Assembly: GCA_964537875.1 (NCBI GenBank)
Contig: CAZIDN010000001.1
Location: forward strand, 178,252 to 242,251
DNA: 64,000 nt
Reading direction: 5' to 3'
Source of the DNA: JAPKZH01 sp964537875
GTDB taxonomy: Bacteria > Acidobacteriota > Aminicenantia > Aminicenantales > UBA4085
The translations under genes were made by a program, and so were the position numbers. Positions 48,970 through 57,148 of this stretch are shown piece by piece. The notes below the pieces were generated by a model. The model saw only the letters and a program-made list of their open reading frames with translations. It was not told the origin of the DNA and ran no database searches. Each line of letters starts with the position of its first letter. The first letter of the stretch is position 1.

Positions 48970-51045
48970 GTGAACTCGAGAGTGATTTCCAGAATCAAGA
49001 AGCGCGATGGAAGCGTTGCCGATTTTACCCAAGACAAGATCACGAACGCCATTTCGAAAGCCATGGCGTCCCAGGGCGTCACCGAGAACGGCGACGCCAA
49101 AACGATTTCGGATATCGTGACGTTCGTCCTCGAGGACAAATTCGGCGGATACACTATTCCCTCGGTCGAGCAAATCCAGGACATCGTGGAAATGGTCCTG
49201 ATGAAGAGGGGCTACCATGATGTGGCTAAATCCTACATCCTTTACAGAGAAAGGCACAAAGAGATCCGGGAGGCGAAAAAGACGGGGCTGAACCTTGAGC
49301 GCCTGATCAAGGATTATATCAGCGATATGGACTGGAAGATTCGGGAGAACAGCAACGAAGGCGTCACGAGCTTCTCGGGACTGAATGCCAGGGTCGCGGG
49401 AGAGGTTTTATCCAATTTTGCCCTTAACCAGATCTATTCGGAAAACGTGAAGAAGGCCCACCAGGAAGGGGACTTCCACCTGCATGACCTGTCGTATCCT
49501 ATCGTCGGCTATTGCGCCGGATGGTCGCTCGAGAATCTGCTCCGAAAAGGCTTCGGCCATGTCCCGAACCAGGTCCACTCGGCGCCGGCCAAACACCTGG
49601 AGACCGCCACGCTTCACATGGTCAACTATATCGGAACGATGCAGGGGGAATTCGCCGGGGCCCAGGCCTTCTCGAGCGTGGATACGCTCCTCGCCCCGTT
49701 TGTCCGGCACGACCAGCTCGACTATGACCGGGTCAAGCAGGACATCCAGAAGCTCATCTTCGGGCTCAACGTGCCTTCCCGCTGGGGATGGCAGACGCCT
49801 TTCTCGAACCTGACCTTTGACTGGACCATTCCCGACGACATGAAAAACAAGCGCGTTGTCGTGGGCGGCCTGGAGCTCGATTCCACTTATGGGGAATACC
49901 AGGCCGAGGTGGACATGATCAACCGCGCCTTCCTCGAACTCATGGTCGAGGGCGACCATCAAGGCCGGGTGTTCACGTTTCCCATCCCCACCTTCAACCT
50001 GACCAAAGATTTCGACTGGGATTCCCCCAACGCCCGGCTCCTTTTTGAGGCCACGGCCAAATATGGCATTCCCTATTTCCAGAACTATATCGGCACCAAT
50101 ATGAACCCGGGCGACATCCGGGCCATGTGCTGCCGGCTGAACCTGGACCAAAGAGAATTGATGCGGCGTCCCGGCAACATCTGGGGACCCGGCGATTCGA
50201 CGGGCTCGATCGGCGTCGTCACCATCAACTTCAACCGGATCGGCTATACATCCAAGACCGTCGATGAGTTCAAGGCAAGGCTCAGGGAATTGATGGACAT
50301 GGCCAAGGAATCTCTGGAAACAAAGCGGGAGATGGTCAACAACATGCTGGCCAAGGGCATCATGCCCTACACACTGGTCTATCTTGGCCACTTCGACAAC
50401 CACTTCTCGACCATCGGCGTCTGCGGTATGCACGAGGCCTGCCTGAATTTGCTGGGCAAGGGCATCGGCACGCCCGAAGGAAAAGAATTTGCCGTCGAGA
50501 TCCTCAACTTTATGCGCGGCGTTTTGAAAGAATACCAGGACGAAACGGGCAACCTCTACAACCTGGAGGCCACGCCGGCCGAATCCACGTCCTACCGGCT
50601 GGCCCGTCTCGATAAGGAAAAGTACAGGACCATCATCACCTCGGGGACGGAAAAATATCCCTACCTCACGAATTCGACCCAGCTCAACGTCGACGCCACC
50701 CGGGACGTCTTCGAAGCCCTCAAGCATCAAGAAGATATCCAATGGCTGTACACGGGAGGAACGATCTTCCACACGTTCCTGCCCGAAGCCATCGACGCCG
50801 CGACCTGCCGGAAGCTCGTCCAGAAGATCGCCCAGACCAAGATCCCCTATTTCAGCATCACGCCGACGTTCAGCGTCTGCCTGAACCACGGCTATATCAA
50901 GGGCCGGCACCAGACCTGCCCGGAGTGCGGGACGGAGACCGAGGTCTATTCCCGGATCGTAGGCTATCTCCGGCCGGTGCGAACCTGGAACGACGGCAAG
51001 CAGCAGGAATTCAAGGACCGCACGCCGTACACAAGTCTCGGCTGA
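48970..51045 (+). CDS. nrdD: Anaerobic (class III) ribonucleoside-triphosphate reductase
   Basis: 691 residues from GTG with a perfect AAGGAGGT upstream. N-terminal ATP-cone (residues 5-95, RIKKRDGSVADFTQDKITNAI) for allosteric control; the barrel carries the active-site Cys segments (CGMHEACLNL, RAMCCRLNLD). The C-terminal HQTCPECGTET is the zinc-binding region and VGYLRPVRTWNDGKQQEF the glycyl-radical loop, putting the radical at Gly665. Reduces NTPs to dNTPs with formate or a thiol donor, strictly without oxygen. Followed after 3 bases by a glutaredoxin and then its activase. Confidence 0.95.
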   Translation: MNSRVISRIKKRDGSVADFTQDKITNAISKAMASQGVTENGDAKTISDIVTFVLEDKFGGYTIPSVEQIQDIVEMVLMKRGYHDVAKSYILYRERHKEIREAKKTGLNLERLIKDYISDMDWKIRENSNEGVTSFSGLNARVAGEVLSNFALNQIYSENVKKAHQEGDFHLHDLSYPIVGYCAGWSLENLLRKGFGHVPNQVHSAPAKHLETATLHMVNYIGTMQGEFAGAQAFSSVDTLLAPFVRHDQLDYDRVKQDIQKLIFGLNVPSRWGWQTPFSNLTFDWTIPDDMKNKRVVVGGLELDSTYGEYQAEVDMINRAFLELMVEGDHQGRVFTFPIPTFNLTKDFDWDSPNARLLFEATAKYGIPYFQNYIGTNMNPGDIRAMCCRLNLDQRELMRRPGNIWGPGDSTGSIGVVTINFNRIGYTSKTVDEFKARLRELMDMAKESLETKREMVNNMLAKGIMPYTLVYLGHFDNHFSTIGVCGMHEACLNLLGKGIGTPEGKEFAVEILNFMRGVLKEYQDETGNLYNLEATPAESTSYRLARLDKEKYRTIITSGTEKYPYLTNSTQLNVDATRDVFEALKHQEDIQWLYTGGTIFHTFLPEAIDAATCRKLVQKIAQTKIPYFSITPTFSVCLNHGYIKGRHQTCPECGTETEVYSRIVGYLRPVRTWNDGKQQEFKDRTPYTSLG

Positions 51046-51048
51046 GCC

Positions 51049-51315
51049 ATGGATTATCTTCTCTTCACCTATCCGAACTGCCAGAAATGCGAGGATATGA
51101 AAGCTTTTTTGAAGACGGCTTCCATTGACACCCGCGAATATAAAGTCGAGCAAAAGGAAGGGCGGTTGAAAATCCGGGAATTTCTGGGCCACATCAAGCG
51201 CGACGAAAAAGGCTCGATCATTCTTCCCACTCTGATCCTCCACGACAACGGACAGGTGGCCACCGTCATGAATACCCGCCAGGAGGTCCAGGAGTGGTTG
51301 AAATCAAGGGGCTAG
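51049..51315 (+). CDS. Glutaredoxin-like protein
   Basis: 88 residues of the thioredoxin fold with redox motif CQKC at residues 11-14, then helical parts and a conserved cis-Pro segment SIILPTLILHDNGQ. Similar to NrdH/glutaredoxin-type donors. Between nrdD and nrdG; overlaps the nrdG start by 22 bases. Likely electron donor for NrdD, as some class III enzymes use a thioredoxin system rather than formate. Confidence 0.8.
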   Translation: MDYLLFTYPNCQKCEDMKAFLKTASIDTREYKVEQKEGRLKIREFLGHIKRDEKGSIILPTLILHDNGQVATVMNTRQEVQEWLKSRG

Positions 51316-51992
51316 AGAAATTCGCCCCCAAGGACTTCCCCGGCTTCATCGCCTCGACGGTGTTTCTTCCGGGCTGCAGTTTCCGCTGTCCCTACTGCCA
51401 TAATTCCGACCTTGTCTTGAAGCCGGAAACGTATGCCACTATTCCCATGGATTTTTTTCTTGCCTACCTGGATTCCAGGAGGGGATGGCTGGAAGGCGTC
51501 TGCGTCTCCGGGGGAGAGCCGCTTTTGGAGCCCGGGCTGGAGGAGCTTCTCCTGGTCATCAAGGAGCGGAACCTGCTGGTCAAGTTGGATACCAACGGCT
51601 CTTTTCCGGAAAGGCTGGAAGGGCTCATCCGGGCTAAACTTGTGGATTGGATCGCCATGGATATCAAAGCCCCGCTGGAGCGGTATCAGGAAGTCACCCG
51701 GTCCCTCGTGAAGACGGAGGATATCGAGAGGAGCGCGGAATTCGTCAGAACTTCGGGCCTGAGCTATATTTTCCGGACGACGGTCGTCCCAGGGCTTGTC
51801 GGCGAAGACGATATTCTTAAGATCTCCCTCTGGCTCAGCGGTTCGAAAACCTTTCAAATCCAGCAGTTCTTTCCCCTCAACACGATGGATGAAGCCTTCC
51901 GGATCGTCAAGCCCTTCGGCCGCGAAGAGATCCACAACATGGCCGAACTGGCCCGGCCGCATTTCGCCGAGATCAGGGTCGAGGGAATTTGA
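51294..51992 (+). CDS. nrdG: Anaerobic RNR-activating radical SAM protein
   Basis: 232 residues from GTG, with AGGAGG seven bases upstream inside the glutaredoxin gene. GCSFRCPYCHNSDLV carries the CxxxCxxC iron-sulfur motif of radical SAM enzymes, and SGGEPLLEPGLEEL and LVKLDTNGSFPERL follow as in NrdG/PFL-activase-type proteins. It installs the glycyl radical at Gly665 of NrdD using S-adenosylmethionine. Last bases overlap the dut frame. Confidence 0.9.
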   Translation: MVEIKGLEKFAPKDFPGFIASTVFLPGCSFRCPYCHNSDLVLKPETYATIPMDFFLAYLDSRRGWLEGVCVSGGEPLLEPGLEELLLVIKERNLLVKLDTNGSFPERLEGLIRAKLVDWIAMDIKAPLERYQEVTRSLVKTEDIERSAEFVRTSGLSYIFRTTVVPGLVGEDDILKISLWLSGSKTFQIQQFFPLNTMDEAFRIVKPFGREEIHNMAELARPHFAEIRVEGI

Positions 51993-51994
51993 GC

Positions 51995-52417
51995 ATGGAA
52001 CTCAAAGTCAAAAGGATACACCCGGAGGCCAAGCTTCCTTGTTACGGACACAAGGGGGATGCCGGACTCGATTTATTTTCCGGCGTCGATTGCCTTCTGG
52101 GGGCCGGCGAGGTCAAAGCTGTTCCGACGGGGATCAAGGTCGCCATTCCTCAAGGCCATGTCGGCCTCATTTGGGACAAGAGCGGCATTTCGCTGAAGGG
52201 CGTCCACAAGCTGGCCGGAGTCGTTGATGCCGGTTACAGGGGAGAAGTCCAAGTCGTCATGGCTAACTTAGGCCGCCAGCCCTATACCGTCAAGAAGGGC
52301 ATGAAGATCGCCCAGATGCTGATCCAACCGATCATGGAGGTCAGGGTCGTCGAGGCTGATGAGCTGGATGACACGGCGCGCGGTGAGGGCGGCTTCGGCT
52401 CCACCGGGCTGTATTGA
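51995..52417 (+). CDS. dut: dUTPase
   Basis: 140 residues from ATG 51995 (TTG 51989 also open). All five dUTPase motifs are present: HKGDAGLDLFSG (1), IWDKSGIS (2), KLAGVVDAGYRGEVQVV (3), GMKIAQMLI (4) and RGEGGFGSTGLY (5). Motif 2 has DKSG where most enzymes have PRSG or GRSG. It hydrolyses dUTP, giving dUMP for dTMP synthesis. Fourth gene of the nrd operon, a sensible partner for dNTP production. Confidence 0.9.
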   Translation: MELKVKRIHPEAKLPCYGHKGDAGLDLFSGVDCLLGAGEVKAVPTGIKVAIPQGHVGLIWDKSGISLKGVHKLAGVVDAGYRGEVQVVMANLGRQPYTVKKGMKIAQMLIQPIMEVRVVEADELDDTARGEGGFGSTGLY

Positions 52418-52420
52418 GAC

Positions 52421-53272
52421 TCATTTTCCCCATTTCTTGGCCGCCCAGGCTTCCAAACTCTTCAGGGCTGCATTGTCTGTCTGATCGAATTGAAGAGGAG
52501 TGATTGAAATATAGCCGTTTCTGACGGCCCAGATATCCGTTTTTTCACCGGCCGGATCAAGGCGCTTAAAGCTGCGCTCGAAAAAGACCTTTCCCGAGGG
52601 ATCTTTCTTTTTTGCGTAGTATTCTAATGTGCCTCTCGTATCCTGCCTGGTGATCATCACCCCCTTGATTTTTTCTTTGGGCAGGGCCGGAATGTTGATG
52701 TTCAGAAATAGACCGGGCTTGAGCTCTTTCTGGAGGATCTCCTTGACAAGCTCGGCGACGAAGGAGGCGGCCCCTTCATAATCCATGGTTTCGCTTCTCT
52801 CCAGGTGGACGGCGATGGCCGGGATGCCGTTGAAGGCCGCTTCCCTGGCACAGGCGACCGTGGCCGAATAAAAGGTGACCACACCGGTCGTCTCTCCCTT
52901 GTTGACGCCGGCGACCACGATATCGGGCTTTTCGGGAAGCAGGGATTCCAGGGCGAGGCGGACACAGGTTGCGGGAAGCGCTTCGATGGCATACCATTTT
53001 TTTCCTTTTCTCTCTGTTTCCTCAACCCAGATGGGCGTGTCCGAAGTGAGCCCGTGGCTGACGCCGCTTTGGTTTTTCATGGCTGCCGCCACGGTCACTG
53101 AGCCGAGTGAAGAAAGCTTGTCAAAGAGGGCCGCCAGGCCGGGAGCATCAATGCCGTCGTCGTTGGAAAGCAAAATCTTCAAGGCCGACTGGCCGAAGCC
53201 GTCTCGACAGATGAACATCATCAGAATCAAGATGATCCAGAAAGCGCGAGTCGCGACTTTTTTTTGCCTCAT
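52421..53272 (-). CDS. surE: Exported SurE-type 5'/3'-nucleotidase
   Basis: 283 residues from the ATG with AAGGAGA upstream. A signal segment (MRQKKVATRAFWIILILMMFICRDGFGQ) precedes the SurE start LKILLSNDDGIDAPGLAALFD (metal-binding Asp-Asp), then NQSGVSHGLT and VVAGVNKGETTGVVTFYSATVACAREA. SurE removes phosphate from nucleoside monophosphates and is usually cytoplasmic; the exported version suggests extracellular or periplasmic nucleotide use. Convergent with dut. Confidence 0.87.
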   Translation of the reverse strand: MRQKKVATRAFWIILILMMFICRDGFGQSALKILLSNDDGIDAPGLAALFDKLSSLGSVTVAAAMKNQSGVSHGLTSDTPIWVEETERKGKKWYAIEALPATCVRLALESLLPEKPDIVVAGVNKGETTGVVTFYSATVACAREAAFNGIPAIAVHLERSETMDYEGAASFVAELVKEILQKELKPGLFLNINIPALPKEKIKGVMITRQDTRGTLEYYAKKKDPSGKVFFERSFKRLDPAGEKTDIWAVRNGYISITPLQFDQTDNAALKSLEAWAAKKWGK

Positions 53273-53384
53273 GAAATTCTCCTTGAAAATCTCCCCTAGG
53301 GTAGCAAAGCCAAGGGATGTTTTCAAGAAGCGCGATAAGGAAACCGGGGAATAAAGACTACTTGGACAGGAGCCTGCGCTCTTC

Positions 53385-54485
53385 CTAGAAATCGGCGTAG
53401 GTCAAGGCGATCTTCCTGAACTCATCCCGGACCCGGAGAAAGACATCCACGATGTCGGGATCAAAGAGTTTTCCTCTGGCCTGGGCGATGATTTCTTCGG
53501 CCTCGGAATGATGGAAGGCGGGTTTGTAAACGCGCTTGGAGATGAGGGCATCATAGACATCGGCGATGGCCATCAGCCGGCCGGGGATGGGAATATCCGC
53601 CTCGGAGCTGCCTTCCGGATATCCCGAGCCATCCCACTTTTCATGATGGGTGTAAGCCATCACCCGGGCGATCCCCAGGAATGGGGCGGCGGACCTTCCC
53701 TTGAACGCTTTCTCCATCTGAACCAGGGTGTCTCGTCCGTAGGCCGTGTGCTTTTTCATCTCTTCGAATTCTTCGTGAGTCAGCTTTCCGGGCTTGAGCA
53801 GGATGGCGTCCCGCACGCCGACTTTGCCGATATCGTGCAACGGCGTGGATTTGAACAGCAGGTCGACGCTCTGATCGGTCAGGAAATGGGAAAATTTATA
53901 GTGGGTGACAAGGCGTTCAACCAGGACCCGGACAAAATGTTGCGTCCGCTTGAGGTGGCCGCCCGTCTCATTGCCGCGCGTCTCGATCAGAGAGGTCAGG
54001 CTGAGGATGATCGCATCCTGGGTCAGCGCCAGCTCTTCCGTCCCTTCCTGGACTTTCTTCTCCAGCCTGACATTTTCATCCTCCAAGGCTTCCTTGGCGT
54101 CTTTGAGCTCCAGGTGAGTCCTCACCCGGGCCAGGACGATCGGAGGGCTGACGGGCTTGGTGATATAATCGACCGCCCCCAGGTCGAAGCCCAGAGTCTC
54201 ATCTTCGACGCGGCTTTTGGCCGTCATGAAGATGACGGGAATGTTCTTTGTTTTGTCAGCCGCCTTGAGTTTCCGGCAGACCTCATAACCATCCATGCCG
54301 GGCATGATGATATCGAGAAGAATGAGGTCCGGCGGGGCATCCGAACCGGCGATTTCCAATGCGCTCAATCCGCCATGAGCGATGTCCGACTGATAATACG
54401 ATTTTAGGACTCCTTCCAGGACTTTGGCATTCACCGGGGAATCCTCAACGATCAGGATCTTATGCTGCCGGTGTGTTTTCTCCAT
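53385..54485 (-). CDS. Response regulator with HD-GYP domain (c-di-GMP phosphodiesterase)
   Basis: 366 residues. The receiver domain (8-125) has the acceptor Asp in LILLDIIMPGMDGYEVC and the Lys/Thr of FMTAKSRVED. A coiled-coil linker leads to the HD-GYP domain: HDIGKVGVRDAILLKPGKLTHEEFEEMKKHTAYGRD, YTHHEKWDGSGYPEGS, IADVYDAL and RVYKPAF, complete. Such proteins degrade c-di-GMP on phosphorylation and often affect pili and motility; the kinase is not linked here. Confidence 0.92.
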   Translation of the reverse strand: MEKTHRQHKILIVEDSPVNAKVLEGVLKSYYQSDIAHGGLSALEIAGSDAPPDLILLDIIMPGMDGYEVCRKLKAADKTKNIPVIFMTAKSRVEDETLGFDLGAVDYITKPVSPPIVLARVRTHLELKDAKEALEDENVRLEKKVQEGTEELALTQDAIILSLTSLIETRGNETGGHLKRTQHFVRVLVERLVTHYKFSHFLTDQSVDLLFKSTPLHDIGKVGVRDAILLKPGKLTHEEFEEMKKHTAYGRDTLVQMEKAFKGRSAAPFLGIARVMAYTHHEKWDGSGYPEGSSEADIPIPGRLMAIADVYDALISKRVYKPAFHHSEAEEIIAQARGKLFDPDIVDVFLRVRDEFRKIALTYADF

Positions 54486-54677
54486 GACTTTTCTCCGTGT
54501 GCCTCACGTTCTCAGCCTGACCTGATCCTCATTATTTTACCACGAGTCATGCCGGATTCCTAGACTCTGGGCTCTTGATTGTCGGGACGATAGCGTTTCG
54601 AGATGAGGAATTTCAATATATTGATAATCCCCGGGATATTGTTTATGATGGTTAAACCTGTAAAGACGGTCATTTGG

Positions 54678-55979
54678 ATGACCCAACCAAAAATCGGCTC
54701 TTACCGCTGGCGCATCCTGGCCCTGCTTTTCATGGCCACGACCATCAACTACATGGATCGGAGCATCCTCGGGGTTTTGGGGCCGACCCTCCGCGACCAC
54801 GTCTTCTCCTGGACCAACCAGCAATACGCCAACATCAACATCGCTTTTAAGATCGCCTATGCCGTCGGCCTCCTGACGATGGGCGCCTTCATCGACCGGC
54901 TGGGGACGAAAAAAGGATATCTCTATTCGATCGGCACTTGGAGCGTATTCAGCCTGCTCCACGCCTTGGTCACCAAGGGCATGGGCTGGATGGGTTTTGC
55001 CGTCGCCCGCTTCGGCCTGGGGTTCGGCGAATCCGGCAACTTTCCTGCCTGCATCAAGACGGTCGCCGAATGGTTCCCGAAAAAGGAACGGGCTCTGGCC
55101 ACCGGCATCTTCAATGCCGGCACCAATGTCGGGGCCATCCTCACGCCGCTGGTCATTCCCTTGATCGTCAGCAGCCAGGGAGAACACTGGCAAAGGGCCT
55201 TTCTGGTCACGGCCGTTTTCAGCGCGACCTGGGTCGTCCTTTGGCTCCGGACTTATCAGAAACCCGAGTCGCACCCCAATCTCTCGGCGGCCGAGCTGGA
55301 TCATATCCTCAGCGATTCCGCCGCCGAGACCTTGGACAGGCTGCCCTGGTTGGAAGTCCTGCCCGTCAAGGAAACCTGGGCCTTTGCCGTGGCCAAGATT
55401 CCGGATGCCGTTTGGTATTTCTATTTGTTCTGGGGCGGGTTCTTCCTGAACGCCCAATTCGGGCTTGAGCTCAGGGGACTGGCCCTGCCGCTGGTCATCA
55501 TTTATGTCTTCGCCGACTTCGGCAGCATCGCCGGCGGCTGGCTGTCTTCCTTTTTCATCAAAAAAGGCTGGCCGATCAACCGGGCTCGGAAGACGACGCT
55601 GTTCCTCTGCGCGGCGTTCGTCATGCCCGTTGTCCTGGTCACCCAGACCTCCAACCAGTGGCTGGCCGTGGCCCTTATGGCCATGGCCGCGGCCGGCCAT
55701 CAGGCTTGGTCGGCCAACGCCTTCACCCTGGCCTCCGACGTCTTTCCCAAGAAAGCCACTGCCTCGGTCGTCGGCATCGGCGGCATGGTCGGCGCGCTGT
55801 CGGGCCTGCTGGCCGATTTCGGATTGGGGAAGGTTTTGGACCACAGCGGTCGGAAAGGCTATTTCTTCGCTTTCCTCATCGCCGGGCTGATCTACATGTT
55901 CGCCCTGCTCATCGTCCATCTCATCATGCCCAGGATGACGCCGCTGGATGAAAACCTCAAACCCGTCCGAGAATCCTGA
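54678..55979 (+). CDS. MFS transporter, hexuronate/anion-cation symporter type
   Basis: 433 residues from ATG 54678 (54603 and 54645 also open; no clear RBS at any). Twelve membrane segments; TTINYMDRSILGVLGPTLR at the start, GAFIDRLGTKKGYLY (A-motif) and ARFGLGFGESGNFPACIKTVAEWFPKKERALATGIFNAGTNVGAI are the ACS-family marks of ExuT/GudP. Likely substrate is a hexuronate, supported by the KDG kinase-like gene 63 bases downstream. Probably an operon. Confidence 0.82.
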   Translation: MTQPKIGSYRWRILALLFMATTINYMDRSILGVLGPTLRDHVFSWTNQQYANINIAFKIAYAVGLLTMGAFIDRLGTKKGYLYSIGTWSVFSLLHALVTKGMGWMGFAVARFGLGFGESGNFPACIKTVAEWFPKKERALATGIFNAGTNVGAILTPLVIPLIVSSQGEHWQRAFLVTAVFSATWVVLWLRTYQKPESHPNLSAAELDHILSDSAAETLDRLPWLEVLPVKETWAFAVAKIPDAVWYFYLFWGGFFLNAQFGLELRGLALPLVIIYVFADFGSIAGGWLSSFFIKKGWPINRARKTTLFLCAAFVMPVVLVTQTSNQWLAVALMAMAAAGHQAWSANAFTLASDVFPKKATASVVGIGGMVGALSGLLADFGLGKVLDHSGRKGYFFAFLIAGLIYMFALLIVHLIMPRMTPLDENLKPVRES

Positions 55980-56042
55980 AGAATGAACACGTCCGTGGAT
56001 CGTTCGATAGACGCTGGGGAAAGATTGAGATAAGGAGCAACC

Positions 56043-57128
56043 ATGAGTTTGAAAATTCTGCCGGCATCCGGGACGGAGTTCGACCTCGTCGCCCTTGGCG
56101 AATGCATGATCCGCTTCAGCCCGCCGGGGCATCAGAGGATCGAACTGACACCGATCTTCGAAGCCTACGCAGGCGGCGGTGAATACAACGTGTCCTACGC
56201 CCTCTCGCGCTATGGCCTGAGAACGAGCTGGGTCTCTCGGCTGGTGGATAATCCGTTGGGCGCCTTCATCAGGAACCATGCCCAAGCCAGCGGCATGGAC
56301 CTCAGCGAAGTCCTCTGGATTCCCTACGACGGCGCCGGCCGGGCCGACCGCATCGGATTGAATTTCACCGAAGTGGGGATCGGCGTCCGCGGCAGCGTCA
56401 CGCTCTATGACCGAGGCCATACGGCCGTCTCCCATATGAAACCCGGGGACGTGGATTGGACGAGGATCTTCGGGCAGCGCAAAGCCCGTTGGTTCCATAC
56501 CGGCGGCATCTTCGCCGCCCTGAGCGATTCCTGTGCCGAGGTGACTCTGGAAGCCATGAAAGCCGCCCGCAGGGCGGGGACGATCGTCAGCTATGATTTG
56601 AATTTCCGGAGCAAGCTCTGGTCGAGCGAACAGGCCAGGGCCGTGACAAAAAAGATCGTCCCCTTTATCGATGTCCTGATCGGCAATGAGGAAGATTTCC
56701 ATAAAGTCCTTGGCTTTGAGGTCGAAGGAACGGACGAAAGCCTGACGAAGCTTCCGGTCGAGGGATACAAAAAAATGGTCGGACGGGTCGTCTCGGCGTT
56801 TCCCCACATCCAAGCCGTGGGGACAACTCTCCGAGAAGTCGTCTCCGGGCTGGTCAACAACTGGTCGGCCATCATGTACTACGACGGGACATTCTACCTG
56901 TCCCGCAAGTTCGAAAACCTCGAGGTGGAAGACCGTGTCGGCGGCGGCGACGGCTTCTGCAGCGGATTCATCTACGGCCTTTTGCATGATCTCTCTCCGC
57001 AGGAATGTGTGGAGATGGGGGCGGCCCATGGCGCTCTGCTCCAGAGCACCCGCGGCGACACGAGTATGGTGACCATGGAAGAAATCAAGCACGTGATGGG
57101 GGGCGGCAGCGCTCGGATCAAGCGTTAG
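56043..57128 (+). CDS. PfkB-family sugar kinase, probably 2-keto-3-deoxygluconate kinase
   Basis: 361 residues, somewhat longer than usual. DLVALGECMIRFSPP and GGGEYNVSYALSRYGLRTSWVSRL are the N-terminal PfkB region; VGGGDGFCSGFIYGLLHD is motif 2 with the catalytic Asp in GGGD. Overall similarity fits KDG kinase, which makes KDPG from 2-keto-3-deoxygluconate, the convergent intermediate of hexuronate breakdown. RBS AAGGAGC upstream. No KDPG aldolase gene lies next to it. Confidence 0.8.
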   Translation: MSLKILPASGTEFDLVALGECMIRFSPPGHQRIELTPIFEAYAGGGEYNVSYALSRYGLRTSWVSRLVDNPLGAFIRNHAQASGMDLSEVLWIPYDGAGRADRIGLNFTEVGIGVRGSVTLYDRGHTAVSHMKPGDVDWTRIFGQRKARWFHTGGIFAALSDSCAEVTLEAMKAARRAGTIVSYDLNFRSKLWSSEQARAVTKKIVPFIDVLIGNEEDFHKVLGFEVEGTDESLTKLPVEGYKKMVGRVVSAFPHIQAVGTTLREVVSGLVNNWSAIMYYDGTFYLSRKFENLEVEDRVGGGDGFCSGFIYGLLHDLSPQECVEMGAAHGALLQSTRGDTSMVTMEEIKHVMGGGSARIKR

Positions 57129-57148
57129 CGACGCTCGGAAGTCGGCAG

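Noticed and set aside
49408..51243. 611-codon minus-strand frame opposite nrdD
   Set aside because: nrdD on the other strand has all catalytic motifs; the antisense translation is featureless.
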